From: Halopseudomonas xinjiangensis
GTDB lineage: Bacteria; Pseudomonadota; Gammaproteobacteria; Pseudomonadales; Pseudomonadaceae
Length of the DNA: 64,000 bases
Direction of reading: 5' to 3'
Assembly (NCBI RefSeq): GCF_900104945.1
Contig: NZ_LT629736.1
Span: 620,001-684,000 of the forward strand
Part shown: positions 9,108-18,215 of the stretch, piece after piece
How positions within the stretch are numbered: the first letter of the stretch is position 1
Layout of the letters: each line of letters starts with the position of its first letter
Made by a program: the position numbers and the translations under genes
The notes under the pieces: model-generated
What the model was told of the DNA's origin: nothing
The model's input: the letters and a program-made list of their open reading frames with translations, nothing else
Database searches by the model: none

Positions 9108-9692
9108 TCAGGCGGCTGCGTAGTTCTTCGCTACGAAGTCCCAGTTGACCACGTTCCAGAACGCTTCGACGAACTTCGGACGGGCGTTGCGATAATCGAT
9201 GTAGTAGGCATGTTCCCACACATCGCAGGTCAGCAGCGGAGTCTCACCGTCGGTGATCGGGTTGCCAGCGCCGCCCTTGCTGACGATGGCCAGCGAGCCG
9301 TCGGATTTCTTGACCAGCCAGCCCCAGCCGGAGCCGAAGGTAGCGATCGACACCTTGCTGAACTCTTCCTTGAACTTGTCGAAGGAGCCAAACGCCTTGT
9401 TGATCGCTTCGGCCAGCTCGCCAGTGGGCTCGCCACCGCCGTTCGGGCTCATGCAGTTCCAGAAGAAGGTGTGGTTCCACACTTGCGCCGCATTGTTGAA
9501 GACGCCGCCGCTGGAGGTCTTGATGATGCTTTCCAGGTCCTTGCCTTCGTACTCGGTGCCCGGAATCAGGTTATTCAGGTTGGTGACGTAAGTGTTGTGG
9601 TGCTTGCCGTGGTGATAGTCCAGCGTCTCTGCGGAAATGTGCGGCTCGAGAGCGTTTTTTTCGTAGGGAAGCGGTGGTAGTTCAAAAGCCAT
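9108..9692 (-). CDS. sodB: Iron superoxide dismutase
   Basis: A 194-residue cytoplasmic dismutase, converting superoxide to hydrogen peroxide and oxygen. The metal ligands fit the Fe-SOD pattern: His27 in YHHGKHH, His74 in [12 protein letters not shown], and Asp/His in [14 protein letters not shown] (about 157 and 161). Gln70 in the AAQVWNH motif and the [16 protein letters not shown] loop favour iron over manganese. It starts [10 protein letters not shown] with GGAGAG upstream. It is monocistronic, with its own terminator. Its product peroxide links in role to ahpCF elsewhere in the window. Confidence 0.96.
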   Translation of the reverse strand: MAFELPPLPYEKNALEPHISAETLDYHHGKHHNTYVTNLNNLIPGTEYEGKDLESIIKTSSGGVFNNAAQVWNHTFFWNCMSPNGGGEPTGELAEAINKAFGSFDKFKEEFSKVSIATFGSGWGWLVKKSDGSLAIVSKGGAGNPITDGETPLLTCDVWEHAYYIDYRNARPKFVEAFWNVVNWDFVAKNYAAA

Positions 9693-9899
9693 GGTTTCTC
9701 TCCATCTTCAGGTTCAGGGTTCAGAAACGGAATCTTTCGAAGTGTGAACTCCGTGTTCGACTGGCAGGGGCACCGTATGATCGGTTTACCTGACGCCTCT
9801 TATTGCCTCTGGGCGCTGCCCGTCTATCGTTTGGCAAGCCGACAGCATAGCATTTACAGGCTCTGCTATCCACGCACCGTGCATGTGGGTATAGCCGCT
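9693..9899. other. Intergenic region between sodB and argO
   Basis: About 207 bases holding the sodB promoter and the argO 3' end (both minus strand). No clear Fur box, hairpin or small gene was recognised by eye. Confidence 0.4.
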
Positions 9900-10514
9900 T
9901 CAGGCCGTTATAGCAGGTCTGGCGAGCATCCAGGCGACGCTCAGCATCATCAACGCTACGCCCAGATCGATCAGCCGCCAGGTCAGCGGACGGGCCAGAA
10001 GCGGGGCCAGTCTTGCCGCGCCGACCGCCAGCGTGCTGAACCACAGAATGGAAGCCGCTACCGCCCCAAGTGCGAAGATTCCCGGCGTCGCCTGTTGCGC
10101 CCCGATCGAACCGACGAGAACGACAGTATCGATGTACACATGCGGATTGAGCAGCGTGACCGCCAAGGTTGCTACCAACACGCTACCTAGGGACCGGCGA
10201 GGCGCATCATCCGCACGCAGGGATTCGCCGCCCAGCGCGCGCCTTAATGCAAACAGGGCATAGCTGACCAGAAACGCCACTCCACCCCAGCGTGCAATGT
10301 GCAGGGCCAGCGGATAGGACTGCAACAACCTGGCCAGACCGAACACGCCGGCTGCAATCAATAGCGCATCGCAGATCATGCAGACCAGTGCGACAGCGAT
10401 GTGATGCTCCCGGCGCAATCCCTGGGCAAGGACGAAAGCGTTCTGTGCACCAATGGCGATAATCAGACTGGCCCCTACCAGAAGGCCGTTGATGAAGCTG
10501 CTTAGTCCGTACAT
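9900..10514 (-). CDS. argO: LysE/ArgO-family amino-acid exporter
   Basis: A 204-residue inner-membrane exporter of basic amino acids, probably arginine, of the LysE superfamily. The diagnostic start MYGLSSFINGLLVGASLIIAIGAQNAFVLAQG is present, and about six hydrophobic segments follow, with TLLNPHVYIDTVV around residue 120. The open frame extends 40 codons upstream, but the ATG at 10514 is chosen because homologues begin here and the longer N-terminus is not hydrophobic. It is divergent from a LysR gene of the ArgP type with 92 bases between, the usual argP-argO arrangement, so ArgP probably activates it when arginine or its analogues build up. Confidence 0.9.
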   Translation of the reverse strand: MYGLSSFINGLLVGASLIIAIGAQNAFVLAQGLRREHHIAVALVCMICDALLIAAGVFGLARLLQSYPLALHIARWGGVAFLVSYALFALRRALGGESLRADDAPRRSLGSVLVATLAVTLLNPHVYIDTVVLVGSIGAQQATPGIFALGAVAASILWFSTLAVGAARLAPLLARPLTWRLIDLGVALMMLSVAWMLARPAITA

Positions 10515-10606
10515 CGCGCGGAACTCGACGGTCGAAAGGTTGGCATTGTCCGACCGTCCGCAGTATAAGAAAAGTGCATGTTCTGAATGCGTCATTAGGA
10601 AAATCG

Positions 10607-11491
10607 ATGCTGGATTACAAGCTTCTGGCGGCACTGGCGGCGGTGGTGGAGCAGGGCGGCTTCGAGCGGGCGGCGCAGGCGCTGGCGTTGTCGCAGTCAG
10701 CCGTGTCGCAGCGAGTCAAGCTGCTCGAAGCGCGAGTCGGTGCGCCGGTGCTGGTGCGCGCCTCGCCGCCGCGCGCGACACCCGCCGGTCAGCGCTTGCT
10801 CAACCACGTGCAACAGGTGCGCTTGCTGGAGCGCGACCTGCGGTCCGAACTGCCGATCATGGACGAAGATCACGCCGTGCCTCGCTTGCGTATAGCTATC
10901 AACGCTGACAGCCTCGCCACCTGGTGGGCCGAGGCGATCGGCTCGCTTTGCCGGGACGAGCATCTGTTGCTGGATCTGCTGGTGGATGATCAGGATGTCG
11001 GACTGCGCCGGATGCGCGCCGGCGAGGTGGCGGGCTGCGTCTGTTCCAGCGCCGAGCCGGTAGCCGGGGCGCGGTCGGTTCGGCTGGGCGTCATGCGCTA
11101 TGTTGCAGTAGCCAGCCCAGGATTCGTTCATGGCGAGCTGCAGGGTGGCGCTGACTGTGCGCGCCTGGTCCGCGTTCCGGCGATCGTCTTCGGTCCCGAT
11201 GACCAGCTCCAACATCGCTTCCTCGCTGCCCTGGGCATGACCGGAGACTTTGCTCATCACCTGTGCCCATCATCCGACGGTTTCGTCCGCATGCTGCGCG
11301 CCGGCGTCGGTTGGGGCATGGTGCCAGCGCTGCAGATTGCCGATCAGCTCGCCAGCGGAGAGCTGGTGGAGCTGGTCCCAGAGTGTAGCGTCGAGGTGCC
11401 CTTGTACTGGCACTACTGGCGTCACGGCGGCGGGTTGCTGGAGCGCTTGACACAGCAACTGACGGCGCAGGCTTCGCATCTGCTCAGCTGA
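10607..11491 (+). CDS. argP: LysR-family regulator ArgP (IciA)
   Basis: A 294-residue transcriptional regulator. The winged helix-turn-helix at the N-terminus (LDYKLLAALAAVVEQGGFERAAQALALSQSAVSQRVKLLE) closely matches ArgP/IciA, and the rest is a periplasmic-binding-like effector domain. The ATG at 10607 follows AGGAAA; an in-frame codon 33 bases upstream would add 11 residues but lacks an RBS. It faces argO across a short shared promoter region and probably activates argO in response to arginine or lysine. Its last 8 bases overlap the 3' end of the convergent reductase gene. Confidence 0.9.
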   Translation: MLDYKLLAALAAVVEQGGFERAAQALALSQSAVSQRVKLLEARVGAPVLVRASPPRATPAGQRLLNHVQQVRLLERDLRSELPIMDEDHAVPRLRIAINADSLATWWAEAIGSLCRDEHLLLDLLVDDQDVGLRRMRAGEVAGCVCSSAEPVAGARSVRLGVMRYVAVASPGFVHGELQGGADCARLVRVPAIVFGPDDQLQHRFLAALGMTGDFAHHLCPSSDGFVRMLRAGVGWGMVPALQIADQLASGELVELVPECSVEVPLYWHYWRHGGGLLERLTQQLTAQASHLLS

Positions 11492-12539
11492 TGACGATGC
11501 TGTCCGAGCCGGGCAATCGTTCGACACAACGGCTACCGAGCAGCCGGGACGGGGTGAAATAGCCCGGGCGAGGCGCTTCGGCTTCGAGTAGATGGCGTAC
11601 CGCCATCAGTACGCCGTTAACGGTGACGTTGTAGCCGTTTGCGGTGCGCACCCGTGCGGTCACCTTGCGCCCGGACGGGTTCTGCGCTTCGCCCCAGACG
11701 TAGGTGCATGCGCTCTCGCGTTGCGCTGCGTCGGGACCGACGATGCGCTTGCCGACATAGCGCTTGAGCAGCGACTGAACCGGGCCGAGTGCCAGCAACG
11801 GTTGAATCCAGTCCAGGCGGCGTAGGCGCACCGCGGCGCTGGGAGCCATCGGTACGAAGACTTCGATGTTCTCGATACCCGTAGAAAACCAGGCTGTCGC
11901 CACGTCACCCCAGGGAATCGACACCGCGGACTTCGTCCCGTTGCCGAAGTCGATATGGCGGCTCTGATAGGCGAGCGGCACCCGGCGTATCTCCCCATCG
12001 ATCCGTACCTTGCCGCCTTCACGCAAGCCTTCGACCGATGTTTTTGCGGTCCCCGGGGAGAGCCCGCTGCGCGAGTCGAACCCCAACGCGAGCCGGTCCG
12101 CATCGGGTAACTCGGCTTTCAGCGTGGCGGCAATGCAGTCTGTCGGTACTACATCGAAACCGACCCCGGGGCAGACCACTATTTCAGCGGCGACCGCCTC
12201 GGCGTGTCGATCATGGGCGGCGACGAACACGTCGATCTCGCCGGTAATGTCCAGATAATGCGAGCCCTCGGCGAGGCAGGCGTCGAGCATCGGCTCGCTG
12301 GTCGCGGAGAACGGACCGGCGCAGTGAGCGATGACGCGCATCCCGGCGACGCCCTGCCGCGCCGCCTGCGGGTCTTTCAGATCGAATATGCGTGATTCCA
12401 GGCCGAGCTCTTGTGCCAGCGCTTCGATCGCAGCACGTCGGCGCCCGCCAAGTACGGGACGCAAGCCCTGACGAGCCGCCTCACGAGCAACCAGTTGCCC
12501 GGTGTATCCGTTCGCTCCGTAGATCATCCAGGGTTGCAT
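11484..12539 (-). CDS. Saccharopine dehydrogenase-like NAD(P)-binding protein
   Basis: A 351-residue protein with an N-terminal Rossmann fold: the dinucleotide motif appears as IYGANGYTGQLVAREA, followed by VLGGRRRAAIEALAQ and IAHCAGPF. This is the saccharopine dehydrogenase NADP-binding domain used by many uncharacterised reductases, including trans-acting enoyl reductase relatives. The substrate is unknown. The C-terminal half (WGDVATAWFSTGIENIEVF and VNGVLMAVRHLLE) resembles this subgroup rather than true lysine-pathway enzymes. It is probably cytoplasmic. It stands convergent with argP and divergent from an epimerase-like gene with 119 bases between. Confidence 0.8.
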   Translation of the reverse strand: MQPWMIYGANGYTGQLVAREAARQGLRPVLGGRRRAAIEALAQELGLESRIFDLKDPQAARQGVAGMRVIAHCAGPFSATSEPMLDACLAEGSHYLDITGEIDVFVAAHDRHAEAVAAEIVVCPGVGFDVVPTDCIAATLKAELPDADRLALGFDSRSGLSPGTAKTSVEGLREGGKVRIDGEIRRVPLAYQSRHIDFGNGTKSAVSIPWGDVATAWFSTGIENIEVFVPMAPSAAVRLRRLDWIQPLLALGPVQSLLKRYVGKRIVGPDAAQRESACTYVWGEAQNPSGRKVTARVRTANGYNVTVNGVLMAVRHLLEAEAPRPGYFTPSRLLGSRCVERLPGSDSIVIS

Positions 12540-12658
12540 ACTGTCCTCCGCTGCGCGTGTCTGTTATGCAGCCTAACCCCTGTGCGGCCCTGTTGCCACG
12601 TTGCCGGGGGACGGCCATGGCAAAACTGCTAGAGTGTCCCAAAAAAGGAGCGAGACCC

Positions 12659-13657
12659 ATGCGAATTCTGGTAACAGGAGCCAGCGGCTTCATTGGCGGG
12701 CGGTTCGCCGCGCAGGCGCTCGATGCGGGGTTCGAGGTGCGCTGCAATGGTCGTCGGACCGAGCCGATGGAGTGGCTGGCGCGACGAGGAGGCGAATGCG
12801 TAAGCGGCGACCTGGGCGACGCCGAGTTCGCCGCACGTCTTGCGCATGATTGCGAAGCCATCGTTCACTGCGCCGAAGCGGTCGGCACCTGGGGCAGCTA
12901 TCAGCATTTCCATCAGGCCAATGTCACCGTCACCGAGCATATGCTCGACAGCGCGCGGCGCAATGGCGTGCGACGCTTTGTGCATCTCTCATCGCCGTCC
13001 ATCTATTTCGATGGCAAGGATCACCGCGATATCAAGGAGGACTTCGTACCACGCCGCTTCTTTGATCACTACGGCGCGACCAAGTACATGGCCGACCAGG
13101 CAGTGTTTCTCGCCGGTCGCGTTGGCCTTGAAGTCATCGCCCTGCGCCCGCGCTTCGTCATCGGCGCAGGGGACGCATCGATCTTTCCGCGGCTGCTGCG
13201 AGCTCACGGTGCCGGTCGGCTGCGCATCGTCGGCAAGGGCCAGAACCGGGTCGACCTGACGCCGGTGGAGAACGTGGCGGATGCCATGCTCCTGGCGCTG
13301 AAAGCACCCGATGCCGCGTTGGGGCGCGCCTATAACATCAGCAACGGCGCGCCGGTCCGGTTCTGGCCGACCTTTAACCACCTGCTGCAGCGGCTGGATC
13401 TCCCGCCGCTGACCAGACATGTGCCGTTTCGTCTGGCCTATGCCATGGCAGCACTGGCCGAATGGCGGGCCGCGCGTGAACCCGGCCAGCCGGAGCCGCC
13501 GGTCTCGCGGCTGGGCATGGCGGTGATGGCACGCGATTTCAACCTGGACATTTCCGCTGCCAGGCACATGCTTGGCTATCAGCCTAGGGTGTCCACGGAC
13601 GAAGGTCTCGAAGGCTTCGCTGCCTGGTGGCAGGCGGGCACGCCTAGTTCCGAATGA
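12659..13657 (+). CDS. NAD-dependent epimerase / 3-beta-HSD-like short-chain reductase
   Basis: A 332-residue extended short-chain dehydrogenase. MRILVTGASGFIGGRFAAQAL carries the GxxGxxG nucleotide motif, and the catalytic YxxxK is seen as HYGATKYMADQAVF with the preceding Ser in HLSSPSIYFDG. The central DLTPVENVADAMLLAL and YNISNGAPVRFW segments place it with NAD epimerases and 3-beta-hydroxysteroid dehydrogenase-like enzymes. The substrate is unknown. The frame is open far upstream, but the ATG at 12659 follows AGGAG and starts exactly at the Rossmann strand. The stop overlaps the end of the next convergent gene by 14 bases. Confidence 0.85.
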   Translation: MRILVTGASGFIGGRFAAQALDAGFEVRCNGRRTEPMEWLARRGGECVSGDLGDAEFAARLAHDCEAIVHCAEAVGTWGSYQHFHQANVTVTEHMLDSARRNGVRRFVHLSSPSIYFDGKDHRDIKEDFVPRRFFDHYGATKYMADQAVFLAGRVGLEVIALRPRFVIGAGDASIFPRLLRAHGAGRLRIVGKGQNRVDLTPVENVADAMLLALKAPDAALGRAYNISNGAPVRFWPTFNHLLQRLDLPPLTRHVPFRLAYAMAALAEWRAAREPGQPEPPVSRLGMAVMARDFNLDISAARHMLGYQPRVSTDEGLEGFAAWWQAGTPSSE

Positions 13658-13991
13658 TCTGTCCGCGGTAGATGCGCACGCTGGTCGAGGCGGGCGCCGG
13701 GACTTCGGTCGCCGGGTCGGGCAGTCGCGCTACCCGGTAACGGCGTGACGCAATAGCGCCCTGCGCCCGTCCCCCATCTTCCACGCCAGCCAGCGGTTCG
13801 AGCATATTCGACAGGCGCAAGCCGAGTTCTCGAATGTCTGCCCGCTGACTGTCGTGACTCAGTTGCAACAACCGTTCGATGGCGTCCGGTTCGGCCAGGC
13901 GGATGACCACGCCGGTATCCTGTTTGAGTAGCCGTCGCAGTGCCGTCATGCAATCCAGCGTGCCGCGGTTGAATTGTGCTTCGCTGATCAT
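13644..13991 (-). CDS. Conserved-looking hypothetical protein, 115 residues
   Basis: A 115-residue soluble protein of unknown function, starting MISEAQFNRGTLDCMTALRRLLKQ. The first 75 residues look helical with heptad-like leucines; the C-terminus is richer in Pro, Ala and Arg. There is no signal peptide, transmembrane segment or recognisable motif. The ATG at 13991 is chosen over the longer open frame because a purine-rich GGGGGAAAG lies upstream. Its 3' end overlaps the convergent epimerase gene by 14 bases. No function is offered. Confidence 0.6.
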   Translation of the reverse strand: MISEAQFNRGTLDCMTALRRLLKQDTGVVIRLAEPDAIERLLQLSHDSQRADIRELGLRLSNMLEPLAGVEDGGRAQGAIASRRYRVARLPDPATEVPAPASTSVRIYRGQIIRN

Positions 13992-14212
13992 GTCTTTCCC
14001 CCTTTTTGGCAGGCCTGGCACCGGGAGCCTAGCCAAGCAGCAGCCAAGCAAGCAGAATACATACCACTTCGAGCGGTTCCGTATTCGGCGCGGCCTGCAA
14101 GCCAGGCCAGCGGCCAAATCACGCGCGGCGAACCACCTGATTGCAAGCTGACGGTGCGGCCCATGCACCGCTGGCGATCACGGTTTGCGACATTTGAGAG
14201 ACATGGAGTTGA

Positions 14213-15097
14213 ATGGACATGAGAGAACGTGACCCGGACGAGTTGCCGTCGATCAGTGCGCTGGATGAAGAGCGTTCCGACCGCAGGCCATCGCCGCGCA
14301 TGGCCGCTGGCGACTCGTTGCGAGCGCCGCCGCCTCGGGCCGAGGCCTCCTCAGGTCGCAACGGTGCCCTGTGGGCAGTCTGCGGTGCGCTGATCCTGGC
14401 ATTGATCGGACTCGGCTACTGGACCCAGCAGCAGCAGGCTCGACTACAACGGCAGCTAGTGGCCACGCAGAACAGCTTCGCCGAGATAAGCGAGGAGGCG
14501 GCGGGGCGTCTGCAGGACATCAGCGGTCAGGTGTCAACGACCCAATCGGCGCTGAGCGATGTCGAGCAGACGCGCCAGACGCTTGAAGGCTTGAGCGCAC
14601 GTCTTGGCGAACTGGCTGCCCGCGTCAACCAGCAAGCCGAAGAAGTGCAGCGCGGCGGTGCCACGGCGCGCGAGCGCGACACCCAGCAGCAGAGTCGACT
14701 CGACCAGGTGGATCAGCGCATCGCTACCCTTGCAGGGCGACTCGATGCGGGGGACGACACCGCCAGCACGCTGCGCGAGGAGTTGATCCAGCTGCGCGAA
14801 TCGATGCGGGTCATCGACGACCGTCTGGCGACAGTCAATGAACTGGAGCAGCAACTGGCCGCACAATCGCAGCGGTTGACGGCACAACAACGCGCATTGG
14901 AGCAGCTGCGACAGGAGCAGCCTGATGTAGATGTTGCTCAGGAATTGCTCGTCATTCGCAGCGAGCTGGACCAGCGACTGTCCTCTCTTGAGCAGGAGCT
15001 GCGTTCGATCGACTCGTTCCGGCTGCAGACCAACCGCAGCCTGACCACGCTGCAGGAGCAGATGCGTACGCTGCAACAGCAGATATCCTCTCCCTGA
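14213..15097 (+). CDS. Membrane-anchored coiled-coil protein
   Basis: A 294-residue protein with a charged cytoplasmic N-terminus (about 48 residues), a single transmembrane helix (ALWAVCGALILALIGLGYW, about 51-69) and a long Gln/Arg/Leu-rich coiled coil from about residue 72 to the end. No enzyme motif is visible. RBS GGAG precedes the ATG. Its stop overlaps the ATG of acpH by one base (TGATG), so the two are translated together. Similar coiled-coil proteins in Pseudomonas are labelled ATPase in databases, but no Walker motif is seen, so that label is not used. A structural or scaffolding role at the inner membrane is only a guess. Confidence 0.8.
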   Translation: MDMRERDPDELPSISALDEERSDRRPSPRMAAGDSLRAPPPRAEASSGRNGALWAVCGALILALIGLGYWTQQQQARLQRQLVATQNSFAEISEEAAGRLQDISGQVSTTQSALSDVEQTRQTLEGLSARLGELAARVNQQAEEVQRGGATARERDTQQQSRLDQVDQRIATLAGRLDAGDDTASTLREELIQLRESMRVIDDRLATVNELEQQLAAQSQRLTAQQRALEQLRQEQPDVDVAQELLVIRSELDQRLSSLEQELRSIDSFRLQTNRSLTTLQEQMRTLQQQISSP

Positions 15098-15735
15098 TGA
15101 ATTTCCTCGCGCACCTGTATCTGGGGCCGCGCGATCCTGAGCGTCTGCTCGGCAGCATGCTCGGTGACTTCGTCAAGGGACCGATAGGGAGCATGCAGTT
15201 ACCTGCCGGGGTACGCGAGGGAATCTGGTTGCACCGGCAGATCGATGCTTTCACCGATGCGCATCCGCTGGTAGCTCTGAGCAAGAGGCGCGTCAGTCCG
15301 CTGCGTCGCCGCTTCGCCGGCATCATGGTCGACATGTTTTATGACCATATGCTCGCCAGGCACTGGCAGCGTTTCGAAGCCGTGTCGCTTTCGGCGTTCA
15401 CTGACCAGGCGTATGCAGACTTGCTAGCCAATCAGCATCTGATGCCTGATCGCGCCCGGTTGGTCATTACGCGGATGGCAACCCATGACTGGCTCGGCTC
15501 GTACGTTCACGTCGAATCGCTGCACCAGGCGCTGGATAACATGGCGCGTCGGTTCAGCCGGCAAACCAGCCTGCCAGGCGGGGCAGCCGAACTGGAGGCG
15601 GAGTACACCGGGTTCGAGGCTGACTTCCTGGCATTCATGCCCGAGGTGACCGCGTTTGCCTCGGCTCAGGCGGCGCGTCTGGAGAGTGAAGGGGAGGCAT
15701 TGGTGTCGGCGCCGTCTTCGAGGCCCAACACCTGA
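15097..15735 (+). CDS. acpH: Acyl carrier protein phosphodiesterase
   Basis: A 212-residue cytoplasmic HD-like hydrolase that removes 4'-phosphopantetheine from holo-ACP. The opening MNFLAHLYLG and GSMLGDFVKGP, then WLHRQIDAFTDAHP and GIMVDMFYDHMLARHW, are the family signatures and carry the His/Asp metal ligands. It is about 20 residues longer than E. coli AcpH, with a Ser/Ala-rich tail. It is coupled to the upstream coiled-coil gene (TGATG). The last 70 bases lie over the 3' end of olsA on the other strand, so part of its tail and the OlsA C-terminus are written in the same DNA. Confidence 0.9.
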   Translation: MNFLAHLYLGPRDPERLLGSMLGDFVKGPIGSMQLPAGVREGIWLHRQIDAFTDAHPLVALSKRRVSPLRRRFAGIMVDMFYDHMLARHWQRFEAVSLSAFTDQAYADLLANQHLMPDRARLVITRMATHDWLGSYVHVESLHQALDNMARRFSRQTSLPGGAAELEAEYTGFEADFLAFMPEVTAFASAQAARLESEGEALVSAPSSRPNT

Positions 15736-16469
15736 ATGACGGACGCGCGCGCTTCGCGCGCCAGCTGGTTGCGCGGCGCACTGCCGGCTCGCAGGGGCGG
15801 CAGCAGGTGAATCTCTACGTCGATCCGTTCGCTGCCAAGCAGGCGCCACAGGTGGGCAGTGAACTCATCGTCATTGATGAAGGGCGCGACGCTGTCCCGT
15901 TCGCCGCAACGCCTGTAGGCGATCGCCACCGGTTGCACTGGCGCGCCCGTTTCCACTGCACACCCGAGCAATCGACCGTGGAAGGTACGCACTCTGTCTC
16001 CGGCGGTGGTAGTGCCTTCGGGGAAGATCATCAGACTGTGCCCGGCTGCGAGCATGCCGCTGAGCTGATCGTTGAGCGAGGTCGCCGCGCCGGTTCCGCG
16101 CTGAATGAACAGCGTACCGGCGCCTTTTGCCAGCCAGCCGATCACCGGCCAGGCAGCGACTTCTGCCTTGGACAAGAAGTGCAGTGGAGCCAACCTGCCG
16201 AGCAGTACGATGTCTACCCAGGACACGTGGTTGCTCAACCAGAGCGAGGGCTGCCGAGGCAGCGCGCCGAGGCAGCGCACGCGTAACGGCAGCAAGCTGA
16301 CCAAGCCGCTCATCCATACCTGCGAAAGCCGTGATCTGATCGCCTGCGTCTGTGCAGGAACAAGCCGCGTCAGCAGGGCGGCCAGACCAGCCATGACCAG
16401 CCCGCAAGCAATCCACACGGCAACTGCCGGTACCCGCCAGAGTCGTCGCAACAGCGGTCCCGGACTCAC
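15666..16469 (-). CDS. olsA: 1-acyl-sn-glycerol-3-phosphate / lyso-ornithine lipid O-acyltransferase (OlsA)
   Basis: A 267-residue PlsC-family acyltransferase. The catalytic NHVSWVD (NHx4D type) and the acceptor motif FPEGTT are intact, after an N-terminal membrane helix ([21 protein letters not shown]). Paired with OlsB it adds the second acyl chain to lyso-ornithine lipid. The start is taken as the GTG at 16469 because it overlaps the olsB stop as GTGA, the sign of translational coupling; the frame stays open further upstream but inside olsB. A GTG two codons upstream is the alternative. Its 3' end overlaps acpH by 70 bases. Confidence 0.88.
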   Translation of the reverse strand: MSPGPLLRRLWRVPAVAVWIACGLVMAGLAALLTRLVPAQTQAIRSRLSQVWMSGLVSLLPLRVRCLGALPRQPSLWLSNHVSWVDIVLLGRLAPLHFLSKAEVAAWPVIGWLAKGAGTLFIQRGTGAATSLNDQLSGMLAAGHSLMIFPEGTTTAGDRVRTFHGRLLGCAVETGAPVQPVAIAYRRCGERDSVAPFINDDEFTAHLWRLLGSERIDVEIHLLPPLRAGSAPRNQLAREARASVIQVLGLEDGADTNASPSLSRRAA

Positions 16470-17224
16470 TCGCACGCTGCCTTGAAGTGCTTGGCATAGC
16501 GAGGACACAGCTGTTCGCGGCGCAGCAGGATGAACACGTCGGCCACGTTGAAATCCGGATCCCAGCATGGCTCGCCGCAGATTTTCGCACCCAGGCGCAT
16601 GTAAGCCTTGAGCAGCGGCGGCAGCTGCGCGGTCACGTTTGCCGGCAGGTCAAGCTCGGGCACCGGCAGGCGGGGAATCGCGTTCAGGTGGTCGCGGCTG
16701 AGATACCGATCACGCAGCCGTTGCATGATCGCGTGCGCCTGCACTCCGCCGTCGCTCATGTCGATGCTGGCACAACCCATAAGGTATTCGTAGCGCCGCT
16801 CGTTCATTACCTGCGCCAGACCTGCCCAGAGTACGGAGATGGTGGCGCCGTTGCGGTAGTCGGGGTGCACGCAGGTGCGGCCGATCTCGAGAATGTCGCC
16901 GCGCAGGGCGGTCAGGCCGACCAATTGAAACTCGCCTTCGCTATAGAAGCCACCAGCCTGTTGCGACCGCTGGCTGTCGAGCAACCGAGTGGTTGCGACC
17001 AGTTGTCCGGTAAATAGATCACGAACCACCAGGTGCTCGCAGTACAGATCGAAGCGGTCCTGATCAAGCCCGCCGTCTGCGTCATGCAGGTTCGCCCCGC
17101 ATTCTTCGCCGAACACCCGGAAACGCAGTCGTTGGGCTTCGCGAAGGGTTTCCTGATCGCTGGCGAGTTCGACCACAAGGTGGCGAGTAGGGGTTTGCTC
17201 GAGTGCTACTGCGGCGTGAGTCAT
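16466..17224 (-). CDS. olsB: Ornithine-acyl-ACP N-acyltransferase (OlsB)
   Basis: A 252-residue GNAT-fold enzyme making lyso-ornithine lipid from ornithine and 3-hydroxyacyl-ACP, the first step of ornithine-lipid synthesis at the cytoplasmic face. The signatures are [32 protein letters not shown] and LMGCASIDM. It is followed by olsA in a GTGA overlap, an operon known in P. aeruginosa. Ornithine lipids replace phospholipids under phosphate starvation in many proteobacteria. One good Pho half-site (CTGTCATG, minus strand, 17316-17323) lies about 95 bases upstream, but its partner is weak. It is divergent from the metallo-beta-lactamase-fold gene. Confidence 0.93.
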   Translation of the reverse strand: MTHAAVALEQTPTRHLVVELASDQETLREAQRLRFRVFGEECGANLHDADGGLDQDRFDLYCEHLVVRDLFTGQLVATTRLLDSQRSQQAGGFYSEGEFQLVGLTALRGDILEIGRTCVHPDYRNGATISVLWAGLAQVMNERRYEYLMGCASIDMSDGGVQAHAIMQRLRDRYLSRDHLNAIPRLPVPELDLPANVTAQLPPLLKAYMRLGAKICGEPCWDPDFNVADVFILLRREQLCPRYAKHFKAACE

Positions 17225-17421
17225 GGGGCACCTCCGTCAGGGCGGCCTGGAATGATCTTCAAGGCCGATGCTAGGACGGGTGGGTGTCAGGTAGATGACG
17301 TCTTTGTGGCGCTCGCATGACAGCCGCCGAGCAGCGCTGCGTTGACGCAAGTCAGTATCGCGGAACGGGTAGTCGCTTATAACGTGCGCTGTCTTTTATC
17401 CAGCCCAGACAAGGATATCCG
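17225..17421. promoter_or_regulatory. Divergent promoter region of olsBA and the MBL-fold gene
   Basis: 197 bases between divergent genes. A Pho-box-like half-site CTGTCATG (minus strand) sits at 17316-17323; the second half, expected four bases on, reads GCGCCAC and is poor. No other palindrome was noted. Confidence 0.3.
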
Positions 17422-18207
17422 ATGGCCCGCACAGCTCGCGTCCTGTTCGACAACGGACCGCACAAGGTACTCTGCTTCGATCAACTGGTGACCGGCGACG
17501 GCGTCCAGTCCAACCAGTTTCTGATCATCGACCATAACCAGCATGCCCTGCTCGATCCGGGTGGTGATCTGACTTACATGCCGTTGTCGCTGGCGGTAAG
17601 CGATTATATTCCGCTGCGCGAACTGACCTACGTGTTCGCCTCTCACCAGGATCCGGACATCATCGCATCACTGGACAAATGGTTCCTGCACACCGGATGC
17701 AAGGTGGTTTGCTCGAAATTATGGGCACGCTTTCTGCCCCATCTTTCGGCTGCGTATCTGACCAGGCACCATGGCCAAAGCACCACCGACCGGATGATCG
17801 CCGTGCCGGATCGCGGTCAGTTGATCCCGCTCGGCGAGACCGTGATCAAGGCGCTTCCGGCGCACTTCCTGCATTCGGTGGGCAACTTGCAGTTCTTCGA
17901 CCCTGTCAGCCGGATCCTGTTTTCCGGCGACATGGGTGCCTCGCTGGTAGACGACGCCGAGCCGGTCGCCGATTTCACAGCGCATCTGCCGAGCATGGAG
18001 GGCTTTCACCGTCGCTACATGGCGGGGAACAAGGCATGCCGATTGTGGGCCAATATGGTTCGGCAGTTGAATCCGAGCATGATCGTCCCGCAGCACGGGC
18101 GACCATTTGTCGGGCCTGCTATGATCAATGCGTTCCTCGACTGGATCAGCCAGCTGCAGTGCGGGCTGGATCTGCTCGAGCAGGACGACTATTCCATACC
18201 CTGTTAA
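17422..18207 (+). CDS. Metallo-beta-lactamase-fold protein of the ODP (flavodiiron-like) family
   Basis: A 261-residue protein with the metallo-beta-lactamase core found in flavodiiron proteins and bacterial oxygen-sensing ODP proteins. The ligand sites appear as SHQDPDI (HxxxD; the usual Glu is Gln), PAHFLHSVGN, LFSGDMG and IVPQHGRPF. There is no flavodoxin or rubredoxin part, so it is not a complete NO/O2 reductase. A diiron site that binds oxygen or NO is likely from the family; the Gln for Glu change may alter metal binding. It lies 8 bases before a cardiolipin synthase gene, so the two are probably co-transcribed. The functional link between them is unknown. Confidence 0.82.
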   Translation: MARTARVLFDNGPHKVLCFDQLVTGDGVQSNQFLIIDHNQHALLDPGGDLTYMPLSLAVSDYIPLRELTYVFASHQDPDIIASLDKWFLHTGCKVVCSKLWARFLPHLSAAYLTRHHGQSTTDRMIAVPDRGQLIPLGETVIKALPAHFLHSVGNLQFFDPVSRILFSGDMGASLVDDAEPVADFTAHLPSMEGFHRRYMAGNKACRLWANMVRQLNPSMIVPQHGRPFVGPAMINAFLDWISQLQCGLDLLEQDDYSIPC

Positions 18208-18215
18208 AGGTACGC

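Noticed and set aside
12392-12658. Upstream extension of the epimerase-like gene
   Set aside because: Reads over the divergent reductase 5' end and lacks an RBS; AGGAG and the Rossmann start support 12659.
17679-18215. Upstream extension of the cardiolipin synthase frame
   Set aside because: Runs out of frame through the MBL gene; the PLD protein starts naturally at 18216.
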